Source: a virus
IMG/VR virus record: IMGVR_UViG_3300037247_000590
Coordinates: 1 to 36,698 of that record
Length of the DNA: 36,698 nucleotides
Direction: 5' to 3' (one strand)
The translations under genes were made by a program, and so were the position numbers. Positions 1-7,829 of this stretch are shown piece after piece. How positions within the stretch are numbered: position 1 is the stretch's first letter; every line of letters starts with the position of its first letter. The notes beneath the pieces were generated by a model that was not told where the DNA came from, did not search any database, and saw only the letters and a program-made list of their open reading frames with translations.

Positions 1-127
1 TATTTGCCTTGAAAAAGTATTGTGTAGTTGTACTTAATCCTGTTGCCGTGGTAATTGTTTTACCTGTTAAGCCGCATTCCTGAAATCCATTTTCAATCAG
101 GTTAAACCTCTGGTCAGTTCTGAATCT
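1..127. repeat. Terminal direct repeat, left copy (assembly overlap of a circle)
   Basis: These 127 bases are identical to 36572-36698. The minus-strand gene entering from the right edge continues in the same frame here, so the repeat is one locus read twice. A length of 127 fits an assembler k-mer overlap better than a biological repeat. The genome is therefore circular or circularly permuted, about 36,571 bp long. Confidence 0.95.
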
Positions 128-529
128 TGAAATGTCAACTGTTGCACCTTTCCCGAGTGAAATAAATGTGTTCCATTCTTCACCAAGAGATGTGCAATCC
201 CCTGCCTCTATGGCCATATTCAAAGCCCACCCAAAAGCCTTTGCAACCTCATTCAATGTCAGAGAAGCACCGCTAACAGTCAAGCCGGTTTCTCCGGATG
301 TCAAGAGTTTCACTTTCCCCTCAAAATAATTAACACCATTATCAAAATAGGATTTATCCAATGCACCGGTAGAAATTACAACAGCTGTGTTGATATCCCA
401 AATTCTCAAGCCAGCATCATCTATCTGATAAATCATAGTAGATCCATCTTCAGTTGTCGCCTCTGTTGTAAATGGTGTTGAATCCATGATTGCAAATACA
501 GATCCGACTTTGCCCGTTTTAATACTCAT
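1..529 (-). CDS. Tail tube-like protein, 5' part (continues at the right end of the window)
   Basis: This is the first 176 codons of a 312-aa protein that runs off the left edge and resumes at 36571, in frame, to its stop at 36162. The start ATG at 529 has a GAGAGGGG ribosome site. Residues 106-130 (I-E-A-G-D-C-T-S-L-G, then E-W-N and I-S-L-G-K) match the same block in the neighbouring 128-aa tube protein, and both proteins begin with a K-T-x-K-V-G motif. It is inferred to be a tube-fold tail protein carrying an extra C-terminal domain, or a second tube subunit. Its place next to the tube gene and before the tail chaperones fits. The exact role is not determined. Confidence 0.7.
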   Translation of the reverse strand, partial: MSIKTGKVGSVFAIMDSTPFTTEATTEDGSTMIYQIDDAGLRIWDINTAVVISTGALDKSYFDNGVNYFEGKVKLLTSGETGLTVSGASLTLNEVAKAFGWALNMAIEAGDCTSLGEEWNTFISLGKGATVDISRFRTDQRFNLIENGFQECGLTGKTITTATGLSTTTQYFFKAN

Positions 530-553
530 ACATATACCCCTCTCTACTCAATT

Positions 554-940
554 CTACGTGTAGCTGAGCGCACCCGACCCTTGTATAGTAATACTCAAAG
601 TATCAACTGCACCAACAGCCTTAGTAATATTGAAAGCCGTTATGATTCCTGCACCTGAGTAAAATTTTGTTGCATCTTCATAAACTCTGACATCTGCCAG
701 AGCACCATCACCAGCAATGAATTCTTGCTGTAGTGCTGCCTGTGCAGTGTCGTCTGGATCGTATTTCATAGATCCGCTTACATTCCAACTTTTACCAAGG
801 GAAATTGCCTCATTCCATGTGTCGCCTATTGACGTTGTGTCTCCTGATTCAATTGTAATATTTAGAGACATATTATCAAGTGACCCAAGTTCATTACTAT
901 CAATAACCATCTTGCCGACTTTAAAAGTTTTAATAGCCAT
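554..940 (-). CDS. Major tail tube protein
   Basis: A 128-aa protein of the size and composition of siphovirus tube subunits: beta-rich, Gly/Ser/Thr-rich, no cysteines, no signal peptide. The conserved block at about residues 28-52 (I-E-S-G-D-T-T-S-I-G, then W-N-E and I-S-L-G-K-S) recurs in the next gene downstream. The subunits would stack as rings around the tape measure protein to form the tail tube. It lies directly after the tail terminator gene, the usual order. The ATG at 940 follows an AAGGAGTAAC site. The family assignment is by size, position and residue pattern. Confidence 0.75.
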   Translation of the reverse strand: MAIKTFKVGKMVIDSNELGSLDNMSLNITIESGDTTSIGDTWNEAISLGKSWNVSGSMKYDPDDTAQAALQQEFIAGDGALADVRVYEDATKFYSGAGIITAFNITKAVGAVDTLSITIQGSGALSYT

Positions 941-959
941 GTGTTACTCCTTATCTTTT

Positions 960-1436
960 TTAAGCTCCGCCATTGGCATGAGCATATATATACTGGCAAT
1001 CAAAGCTTTGTTTAAATACGCTGTAATTGCCGAAATATCCCTGATCTGTTTCAACCGTTGTTGGTGCAGCTGGTTCAATTAACAAAGCTAACAACCCGGC
1101 ATCCCCCACAATAGCCTTTTCTACATCCTGCATTAAATTGGTCCTTGCTAATATCGTATCACCTTCTCTGTCAAATATAATTGATGTTATAGAAACAGTA
1201 AATAAACTTGACATATCGTCACCTGTGTCTGAAAATATTGTCAATGCTTCTTTGGTTTCTGTCTCATCTAATATAAAACAAGCCGGAAATTTATCATTGT
1301 CTAATTCTTCTGGATGATCGATTTTTAATTTATCAGAAACAAATGCAACATTAGTCAAAAACCCGTTTACAATTGTGATATCTTCTAGTATTGATTTTAT
1401 TTCATGGATAATATCATACCTTATACTTGTTGCCAT
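960..1436 (-). CDS. Tail terminator / tail completion protein
   Basis: A 158-aa protein between the gp10-like protein and the tube protein, where siphoviruses encode the protein that caps the finished tail and joins it to the head. The N-terminal helix (I-I-H-E-I-K-S-I-L) followed by alternating strands suits the small alpha/beta fold of that family. Its ATG overlaps the stop of the upstream gene, implying translational coupling. The function is inferred mainly from gene order. Confidence 0.6.
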   Translation of the reverse strand: MATSIRYDIIHEIKSILEDITIVNGFLTNVAFVSDKLKIDHPEELDNDKFPACFILDETETKEALTIFSDTGDDMSSLFTVSITSIIFDREGDTILARTNLMQDVEKAIVGDAGLLALLIEPAAPTTVETDQGYFGNYSVFKQSFDCQYIYAHANGGA

Positions 1437-1813
1437 TATCTGACCACCTGTGAAAATTTTCTCTCTATATCATCAGCTATTGCACCGGTTAATTTTCCTA
1501 TATTTTTATCTATCGGTGGGTTGATAAAATCTCTCCCCTTTCTGAACCAATACGCACCATATCCAAAACCTTTAGGGCTTAGAACATCCGTACCAAAAAG
1601 CATATGTATATCTTTATCTTTTTTCAGAATAGTTTTCATACTTCTTTTTAATTCCCCGGTTTGTTCATTTAATACCTGACCTGACAATGAACCTATTCTT
1701 GAATCCGATATCATAATTGGACCGAACCGTTTATAAACTTTCTCAGTTATTGCTGGGAAAGCCCGGCTCCATCTTTCAATATTTTTCTTGAATTGATTCA
1801 TGTCCTGTGCCAT
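1436..1813 (-). CDS. HK97 gp10-like head-tail joining / minor tail protein
   Basis: A 125-aa protein with the features of the gp10-like family: a helical N-terminus (F-K-K-N-I-E-R-W), a central region with T-G-E-L-K-R-S, and a G-x-G-A-Y-W-F segment near residue 86. It sits between the connector and the terminator genes. Such proteins act at the head-tail interface. The start ATG overlaps the stop of the preceding connector gene by one base (TAATG). Confidence 0.6.
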   Translation of the reverse strand: MAQDMNQFKKNIERWSRAFPAITEKVYKRFGPIMISDSRIGSLSGQVLNEQTGELKRSMKTILKKDKDIHMLFGTDVLSPKGFGYGAYWFRKGRDFINPPIDKNIGKLTGAIADDIERKFSQVVR

Positions 1814-2388
1814 TAGAATATCACCTTTTTCTTATAAGGATTTAACATCTCTTTAATTTCTACTGGTATATTCTTTTCATAAGTTATTCTATTTGTTTCT
1901 GATCCTGTTGAGGTAACACCAAATCTATGAGCACTGTACTCTTTACCCCAAAAATCAACCAACATTGTTACAGCATTTACAAGGTCTTCAGGGATAGATC
2001 CGATTGCATAGCCGGCAATATATACAACTTTGATTGTTTGTCTCCCCCTCTCCCATACAACACCATCACCTATCAATTTTCTATTCTCTGCATATGTAAA
2101 ATAATCGGTTGAAGCTACAAGAGTATCCACACCAAAAACTCTAGTAGAATCTTGGTGTATTGTTGTAATAGAACTGATAGGATAATTTTTCAGAAATAAA
2201 GTTACTGAACCATCACCATCGTATATCTCTGTAAATGTTTGCTGTGCTAATATTCTAGACGTATGATTGTTAGCCCATACAGAAGCTTTAGTAATAAGAG
2301 TTTGTGTGTTTGTATCATCAGCACTTGCGGCCCCGGTTAATAATTTAACCGCTGCAACTGTGGTAAGATCTAAAACATCAATAGCCAT
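1813..2388 (-). CDS. Head-tail connector (HK97 gp6-like adaptor)
   Basis: A 191-aa protein with an N-terminal helical part (residues 1-50, D-D-T-N-T-Q-T-L-I-T-K-A-S) followed by a beta domain containing L-K-N-Y-P-I-S-S-I and Q-T-I-K-V-V-Y-I-A-G-Y. This is the usual pattern of phage gp6-like adaptors that dock under the portal ring. C-terminal helices carry A-V-T-M-L-V-D-F-W. It lies between capsid and tail completion genes. The ATG sits one base after the stop of a 50-aa gene. Confidence 0.7.
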   Translation of the reverse strand: MAIDVLDLTTVAAVKLLTGAASADDTNTQTLITKASVWANNHTSRILAQQTFTEIYDGDGSVTLFLKNYPISSITTIHQDSTRVFGVDTLVASTDYFTYAENRKLIGDGVVWERGRQTIKVVYIAGYAIGSIPEDLVNAVTMLVDFWGKEYSAHRFGVTSTGSETNRITYEKNIPVEIKEMLNPYKKKVIF

Positions 2389-2389
2389 A

Positions 2390-2542
2390 CTACCCCACCT
2401 GTAATTCTATTTTATTTTTAACAACGGGAACCTTTGGATTTTTGCTAATAAGCATTTTTAATTCTTCCCTGGTTTCATCATCCATATTATCAAGTACTGA
2501 TTTGATTATTTCCGCTTTGCTTGGCTCTCTGGTCTTTTCCAT
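2390..2542 (-). CDS. Small hypothetical head-region protein (50 aa)
   Basis: A 50-codon reading frame begins M-E-K-T-R-E-P-S-K and ends K-I-E-L-Q-V-G. It has an acidic helical centre (L-D-N-M-D-D-E-T-R-E-E-L) and a basic C-terminus. An AAGGGG ribosome site precedes the ATG at 2542, and the stop lies one base before the connector start. Short helical genes at this position can encode head or assembly factors, but no family is recognised. Confidence 0.6.
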   Translation of the reverse strand: MEKTREPSKAEIIKSVLDNMDDETREELKMLISKNPKVPVVKNKIELQVG

Positions 2543-2562
2543 AACATCCCCTTATAAATAAA

Positions 2563-2578
2563 CCCCTCCGAAGAGGGG
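2563..2578 (-). terminator. UUCG-loop hairpin after the head protein gene
   Basis: On the minus strand a 6-bp stem (CCCCTC / GAGGGG) is closed by a UUCG tetraloop and followed by TTTATTTAT. It separates the 198-aa head protein gene from the 50-aa gene. It may attenuate transcription or protect the mRNA end. The uridine run is imperfect, so full termination is doubtful. Confidence 0.55.
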
Positions 2579-2586
2579 AATAAACT

Positions 2587-3183
2587 TTATTTATTAATAT
2601 AAGCAAAGAGCAAGTAATTCTGAAAGCTGGCTGCAGTAGCATTTGCATTTGAAACATAAAGAGGATCACCTACAAATGGAGCCTGCGCTAAAATAGTATC
2701 ATCATGATGTGTAACTACAGACGCAGTCAAACCGATTACGAAGTTTGCACCATCAGCAATAATACCAAAGATTCTTATTTTCGCAAGAATCGGAATTATA
2801 ACAGCAATGTTATTTGTTAGGGTGATAGTTTTTGTGCTTAAACTTGCTACAGTGTTAAATTCCCATCCACCGCCAGTAACCTGATAAGCTATAATGTCAC
2901 CCGACGCTACAGCGTCACCAGCAGGTGATACAGGTGTATCTGTACATATTACATCTTTCTGGCTAGCAGCAGCAGCAGCGGACGCAGTTGTTCTTGAACC
3001 GGATAATATGCCACTATGCATGATCACTAAGTTGTGTGCAGTTGAACCACAAAGGTAATCCACACCAACAAGGGCCAATCTCTTTCCATTCTGTCCGGCA
3101 ACACTTTCGTCAATTGCTGTTCCGGAACTTTCTGTATGGTAATCTTTTGTAAGGTAACTTGAAATAAAAGCATTTATACTCAT
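2587..3183 (-). CDS. Probable capsid decoration / head protein
   Basis: A 198-aa protein encoded directly after the major capsid gene. It is beta-rich and Ala/Thr/Ser-rich, with an Ala stretch near residues 68-74 and long hydrophobic strands (I-A-V-I-I-P-I-L-A-K-I). That position and composition fit decoration proteins that bind the capsid surface. It is the only sizeable gene isolated by hairpins on both sides, so its expression may be set separately from its neighbours. No firm family match can be made by eye. An AAAGGAAAAG site precedes the ATG at 3183. Confidence 0.5.
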   Translation of the reverse strand: MSINAFISSYLTKDYHTESSGTAIDESVAGQNGKRLALVGVDYLCGSTAHNLVIMHSGILSGSRTTASAAAAASQKDVICTDTPVSPAGDAVASGDIIAYQVTGGGWEFNTVASLSTKTITLTNNIAVIIPILAKIRIFGIIADGANFVIGLTASVVTHHDDTILAQAPFVGDPLYVSNANATAASFQNYLLFAYINK

Positions 3184-3242
3184 AATCTTTTCCTTTGGTC
3201 AATATTTCAGACCGACCCGGTAGGGGCATTGTTAAATGTGAT

Positions 3243-3264
3243 AGCCCCCCTATACAGGAGGGCT
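3243..3264 (-). terminator. Hairpin downstream of the major capsid gene
   Basis: On the minus strand AGCCCUCC pairs with GGGGGGCU around a 6-nt loop, 8 bp with one U-G pair. The wobble would be an A-C mismatch on the other strand, so the RNA is the minus transcript. No uridine run follows, so this is more likely an mRNA stabiliser or attenuator than a strong terminator. It lies 8 bases after the capsid stop. Confidence 0.6.
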
Positions 3265-3271
3265 TTTAAAA

Positions 3272-4555
3272 TCAGCTTGCGGCTGTTTTCATTACTGCAA
3301 ATGCATCAGGTATACCAGTGACAAAGGCCTGTCGTGTTCTTGCTCTCAAGAACAGTCTATCATAAACCATTGTATCAGCAGTCTGGTCGAAGATTCTAAA
3401 CTCCATACCTACACGATTACCATGTAAGATGTGTTTAGGATTACCGAAAGCAACAAAAGCAGTAGACACAGCGGAGTCAGTTGCATCTGGCATTGCATCA
3501 CTTAAGATGTATTCATAACCGGCAAGAGTCCCTGGAGTTGTTCCAGCAGGTTTTTCCCAGATATAATCACCATCATCATTTTTCAGTTTTTTGAATATAT
3601 CAAGTATGGTTGTATGAAGAATAAACTTTGCACCGTTTCTCTTTGCCTGGGTTGTAAGTTTTGCAACAAGATCATGTAAGTCGTCAAATGTTACAGATGC
3701 AAAAGAAGTTTTACCGGCTCCAAGATTCAAGATATTTGCACCAGTATTCTGTAGTACTCCAATAAACGGAGCAGTTGCAGAATTAAGACACTGTTTATCA
3801 AATTCAGTCTGCCATGATTCTCTGAGAAGTTCCTGAAAATAGGCACCCTGATCCATCATGTTGTCCTCGCCCCATTCCTCAGTAAAAGCAATCCAAGCTG
3901 CTGCTGTTTCACATTCCAGATCAACATCATCAAAAGTTGGGTTTGTTTCGGTTTTTGCTGTAACCTCATTTGTTACCCATGTCCAGGTTGCACCAACAAG
4001 TTTTCGAGGAAATGTTATTTTCCTTACACTCATAGGGATATTCCTAACTAAGCCCATCATTGAAGATGGATCGTCGGGAATTCTTAATATCTCCCTTGCA
4101 ATTTCATCCGGTATCAAAATAGAACCTGTTACAGCATCACCTCTTAAAGGTGTACCAAGATCAGGGGCTGCGTTGATATTCCATGTTCCAGCCTTCCAGT
4201 CATCTTTACTGGCTACGTTTGTTTGTATTGATCCACCCATTTCCTTGATAACATCATATTTTTTATTCCGTATAGCATGGATAATCTTTCCAAGGTTATA
4301 CAGTTTTTCATCTGCACTTTTTACAGCATAATTATGGTTTTTCAATTCTTTAAGTGCTGCCAGTTCTACAGTGTTAACAGATAGGGCAGATTTCAATTCT
4401 GCATTTTCTACTTTCATCAGTTCAAAATCACCTACTCTCATAGACTCTTTATTGATTGCATTGATTGTTTCGGCAATCTTATTTAACTGGATATTCAGAT
4501 CCATATCTGATTTAATATCCATTTTTTCTAACATTTCAATTGTGATAGGTTCCAT
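3272..4555 (-). CDS. Major capsid protein, HK97 fold
   Basis: A 427-aa protein of the length typical for HK97-fold capsid subunits with a scaffolding delta domain. Residues 1-75 are charged and helical (probable coiled coil). A linker with K-A-G-T-W-N at about 121-126 leads to the shell domain, with E-I-A-R-E-I-L, then F-P-R-K-L-V-G-A-T-W and a late R-L-F-L-R-A-R-T-R-Q-A-F segment. It follows the prohead protease, which would remove the delta domain. A TAAATAATGG-type close junction links it to the protease gene. Confidence comes from length, motifs and gene order. Confidence 0.85.
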   Translation of the reverse strand: MEPITIEMLEKMDIKSDMDLNIQLNKIAETINAINKESMRVGDFELMKVENAELKSALSVNTVELAALKELKNHNYAVKSADEKLYNLGKIIHAIRNKKYDVIKEMGGSIQTNVASKDDWKAGTWNINAAPDLGTPLRGDAVTGSILIPDEIAREILRIPDDPSSMMGLVRNIPMSVRKITFPRKLVGATWTWVTNEVTAKTETNPTFDDVDLECETAAAWIAFTEEWGEDNMMDQGAYFQELLRESWQTEFDKQCLNSATAPFIGVLQNTGANILNLGAGKTSFASVTFDDLHDLVAKLTTQAKRNGAKFILHTTILDIFKKLKNDDGDYIWEKPAGTTPGTLAGYEYILSDAMPDATDSAVSTAFVAFGNPKHILHGNRVGMEFRIFDQTADTMVYDRLFLRARTRQAFVTGIPDAFAVMKTAAS

Positions 4556-4558
4556 TAT

Positions 4559-5248
4559 TTACTCCTCATCTTTTTTGAAAATACTTAGAGTACTTTCTTT
4601 TTTATCGAAAAGACTTGTTCCAATGGTCTCTTGGGTCTCTTCTGGTTTCTCTCTGTCCACAAATAACTGTTCCATATAATCATCTTCCCTGGTATCGGTA
4701 AGATTATGTTTAACCGCACTTACTAAAGCCGGTAAATTAACAATACTAAATTCAAACAATTCTTGTTCCCTGCTTATTACAACAGGTAGTTTATTATCCT
4801 TTTCTTCAACCTCTACTCTTGTAGTCATAAACCCAACTGAACCACTTGTCAAGATACCGGATTCTACTTTCTGCCCAATGCTCCATGCGAATTCATCAAC
4901 TTCTTTTTCAGCGAACACTGGTTTTCCAACTAAGCTTTTGCCGTCAATCCTAACATTATTCATGTTACCAATTGCCGGGATTCTATCGTCATGATTCCAC
5001 AACAACACAGGGTTAGCTTTGTAATTATCAAGCACCCAACCAGACGGGTCCACTTTCATCCCCAGTCTGTTAAGATCTCCGTTTGACATTACAAATTCAC
5101 CATTCTTAATATTGTTTACAGTGTCATATATAACAATTGTTTTCTCAACTACTCCATCAGTTCCAGAGTTTTCAATAAACCATTTATTTAATTCAAGCTT
5201 ACTCATAACAACATTTTCATTTTCTATTTTGCATTTTATAAGATCCAT
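4559..5248 (-). CDS. Prohead maturation protease (HK97 gp4 / U35 type)
   Basis: A 229-aa serine protease that cleaves capsid and scaffold parts during head maturation. Visible family motifs are N-P-V-L-L-W-N-H-D with the catalytic His at 86, G-I-L-T-S-G-S-V-G-F with the catalytic Ser at about 135-137, and E-L-F-E-F-S-I-V-N-L-P-A at 163-174. The C-terminal 45 residues are charged and probably dispensable or self-cleaved. It lies between portal and capsid genes, the classic order. Confidence 0.85.
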   Translation of the reverse strand: MDLIKCKIENENVVMSKLELNKWFIENSGTDGVVEKTIVIYDTVNNIKNGEFVMSNGDLNRLGMKVDPSGWVLDNYKANPVLLWNHDDRIPAIGNMNNVRIDGKSLVGKPVFAEKEVDEFAWSIGQKVESGILTSGSVGFMTTRVEVEEKDNKLPVVISREQELFEFSIVNLPALVSAVKHNLTDTREDDYMEQLFVDREKPEETQETIGTSLFDKKESTLSIFKKDEE

Positions 5249-5249
5249 A

Positions 5250-7829
5250 TCAACTCCCTTCTTTTTCTTTTTTGGGTACTACCTCTGATTCTTTTTTGGT
5301 TGCTTTTTCTAACCAACACCTACAATTATAACCGCCCGGTCCCTGAAGACCATTGTCAAATGTTTCGCCAACTTTCGCAAATACTCCTGTTGCTGAATCC
5401 AAATGCTCATCACGGACTAAATCATCGCCCATGTTGACCCACCGTTTAAACTCAATTCCTAATTCAATCATCGCCTCTTCAGCACCCTCGGATAATGCCC
5501 CGGCTGTTTCTGTTTTTGCAATTAAGGCGGCTCGGCTCTCTGTTATTCCATCCCATTTATTTAGGATATCTGCTGTTAGATCTGCTATTGTAATGTCACC
5601 CTTGCTTTTAATAAAATTTACCATACTATTCATTACAAAATCAGGAGATTCTTTTAACAACAACCCTCTTCTTTTTATAAAATTTGCAGCCCTCTTGATT
5701 GACAAATCATATAATCTACCACCGTATACATGCTTTGCACCGTTTGTCCAAACTTTTTTCAATGATGGGATCATATGGATTACAAATTTCCCCCCAAGTT
5801 TAAGACCTACAAAATATTTAATCAACGCCTCTGAACTCTTTGATTTATTTATGGTTGCTTCCACCTGAGGACTAAGATCATCATAAAACTCTTTTACTGC
5901 ACTTTCAATTATAGCCTCGTTCTTTTCTATAATCGCTATATCTGCGCTTGGAATAGTTTTATTAACAATTACCTTTTTGAATATCTGTAATCCTGACTCA
6001 TCAACAGGTTTGTCAAGCTGGATCCATAGAGATTTATCAAGATTCAATGCTGTGAATATTTTAGTCCGCATATCGTTTACAATTATTTCAATTTCCCGGT
6101 CTGCCACTTCATGCAATCTTTCTGTTGCAATTTTATATTTGTCTCGAGTTGCGTTTATATCTCTTGATTTGATAGATTCAATCACAAAACTCTGTACGTA
6201 ATTACTCAGTCTTGAAATTGTATACTCATCTCCGCACACACCATCTGTGATAAATTCCCTATCTCTATTTTTTATATTCATAATATCTTGAATATTATGT
6301 AATACAATTCCTCTGACACTATTCATCAATAGACTTAATTTATTAACAAGTAAATCTTTCTGCTGTTCCCAGAATAATGGATTGATTTCCCCATTCCTAT
6401 GAAGTTGGGTTAATACTATTGACCGCTGATCGTATAACCATGTCTTTAATACTGTATATAAATTCTGTGATAAGTATCCGTTATCTCTCTTCACTTTCCA
6501 GATATGCTGCTTTATGAATAATTCAGGCCAACGCTCTTCCGGCTTTGGTTTATCGAATATTGTCAGGCTGTTATTTAACTGTTCTATTATAGGAACATTA
6601 TTCTTGACTGCTGCCGATGGGATCAATGGGTCCGTAACATCAACAAAGACAAGATTCTTCCACCATGTATCACCCCAGGAAACTTTGTCCATTCCTATTT
6701 GTTCCCTGGCTTCATTCTGTGTGATTATCCCGGCCTTGACATCTTCTCTCATTCTTTTTGAAAGTAATTCTAAATCGCCTTGCAGCTCTGCAATCTCTGA
6801 AGTGTCAAATCTAATATGTAAATTAGGTGCAAATCGTTTACTAAATTCAGTCTCTAATTTAGACTCGAAGAATTTTAACATAGGTATTAGTGTTTGATTC
6901 CAAAAGAATTCCATTTGTTCTGAAGTATCACTCCCAGACAAAGGTGTTGACTCATCAGTATACCCTGCGACTATTGCCGGTACACCATACCTTCCAAGTA
7001 TTACGCTTCTATTCCATTGTTTAGATTTGAAGTATTCCATGTCTGCAGATGTAAGGGCTAATTGTGTGTAACTCGTTCCCTCTCCCAGTACCGCAGTTTT
7101 ACCACTCTTGCTTGATCCACCGTGTGCCTTATCCCACATATCCCGTATTTCTTGAGCCTGTTCCTGTGTTATGCTTTCTTCAGTTGTTAACAATCCAGCC
7201 GGGACGCCTCTGTTTTTCATAAGAGAATTATTAGATTGATTTATTAGCATGTCAGATCTTAGTTCTGGTTCCATTGCAATAAGAGGATTCACACCACGCC
7301 ATGGGGTAATTGGATTCCACTGCTGAAAGTGTATTATCTCATTGGGAGAAAAAGGGATTTTCACACTATCCTTTTGGAATTCCCATAATACAATTTCTGT
7401 TCCCTCTTTATTTAATGTATGATGCATAAATTGCGGATCTACTACAGTTATTTCAATCGGTACACCTGTGATAGTTCCCGGAGTCCTCCCTGATAATACC
7501 CAAATGGTCTCCCCTCTCATCAATACCCAAGACACAGTTGCTTCAATCAGTTGTGTTGTACTCATCATTGCATTAACATTTTTAAATAGGCTGACCGCCG
7601 GCCCCGATTCAACCACTATATCTGAATCATTAACAATCGTCAGTTTTGCCCTTACAATATTTGTAGCTATTTTATTTATGGCTATATTAACATAAGCATT
7701 TGCATTGTAGATATTATTAAGATTGAAGGTCTGACCATCTTCCCAGTTTGCTATTCCTAACCATCTGGTAAATGACCCACTAAAACTATTTTTAATTATC
7801 TTAAACTTTGATTTTAATTTTTCAAACAT
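5250..7829 (-). CDS. Portal protein fused to a MuF-type minor head domain
   Basis: An 859-aa protein, about twice the usual portal length. The first ~430 residues are a portal of the HK97/lambda type: N-A-Y-V-N-I-A-I-N-K-I-A near residue 45, P-N-E-I-I-H-F near 162, and G-V-P-A-I-V-A-G-Y-T near 282. It would form the dodecameric DNA channel at one capsid vertex. The last ~140 residues match the MuF head-morphogenesis domain: R-A-A-L-I-A-K-T-E-T, R-W-V-N-M-G, R-D-E-H-L-D and a terminal N-C-R-C-W at about 835-839. No interrupting stop exists, so this is a true single-chain fusion. The middle (about 440-700) is helical and unassigned. The start ATG at 7829 overlaps the terminase end by 8 bases. 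Confidence 0.85.
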   Translation of the reverse strand: MFEKLKSKFKIIKNSFSGSFTRWLGIANWEDGQTFNLNNIYNANAYVNIAINKIATNIVRAKLTIVNDSDIVVESGPAVSLFKNVNAMMSTTQLIEATVSWVLMRGETIWVLSGRTPGTITGVPIEITVVDPQFMHHTLNKEGTEIVLWEFQKDSVKIPFSPNEIIHFQQWNPITPWRGVNPLIAMEPELRSDMLINQSNNSLMKNRGVPAGLLTTEESITQEQAQEIRDMWDKAHGGSSKSGKTAVLGEGTSYTQLALTSADMEYFKSKQWNRSVILGRYGVPAIVAGYTDESTPLSGSDTSEQMEFFWNQTLIPMLKFFESKLETEFSKRFAPNLHIRFDTSEIAELQGDLELLSKRMREDVKAGIITQNEAREQIGMDKVSWGDTWWKNLVFVDVTDPLIPSAAVKNNVPIIEQLNNSLTIFDKPKPEERWPELFIKQHIWKVKRDNGYLSQNLYTVLKTWLYDQRSIVLTQLHRNGEINPLFWEQQKDLLVNKLSLLMNSVRGIVLHNIQDIMNIKNRDREFITDGVCGDEYTISRLSNYVQSFVIESIKSRDINATRDKYKIATERLHEVADREIEIIVNDMRTKIFTALNLDKSLWIQLDKPVDESGLQIFKKVIVNKTIPSADIAIIEKNEAIIESAVKEFYDDLSPQVEATINKSKSSEALIKYFVGLKLGGKFVIHMIPSLKKVWTNGAKHVYGGRLYDLSIKRAANFIKRRGLLLKESPDFVMNSMVNFIKSKGDITIADLTADILNKWDGITESRAALIAKTETAGALSEGAEEAMIELGIEFKRWVNMGDDLVRDEHLDSATGVFAKVGETFDNGLQGPGGYNCRCWLEKATKKESEVVPKKEKEGS

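Noticed and set aside
1-127. Biological direct terminal repeat (fixed phage ends).
   Set aside because: It lies inside a structural gene and its length equals a common assembler k-mer, so a circular assembly overlap is the simpler reading.
2587-3183. CRISPR array or other short spaced repeats.
   Set aside because: No regularly spaced repeats of 20-40 bases occur here or elsewhere; the dispersed hairpins are irregularly spaced and gene-linked.
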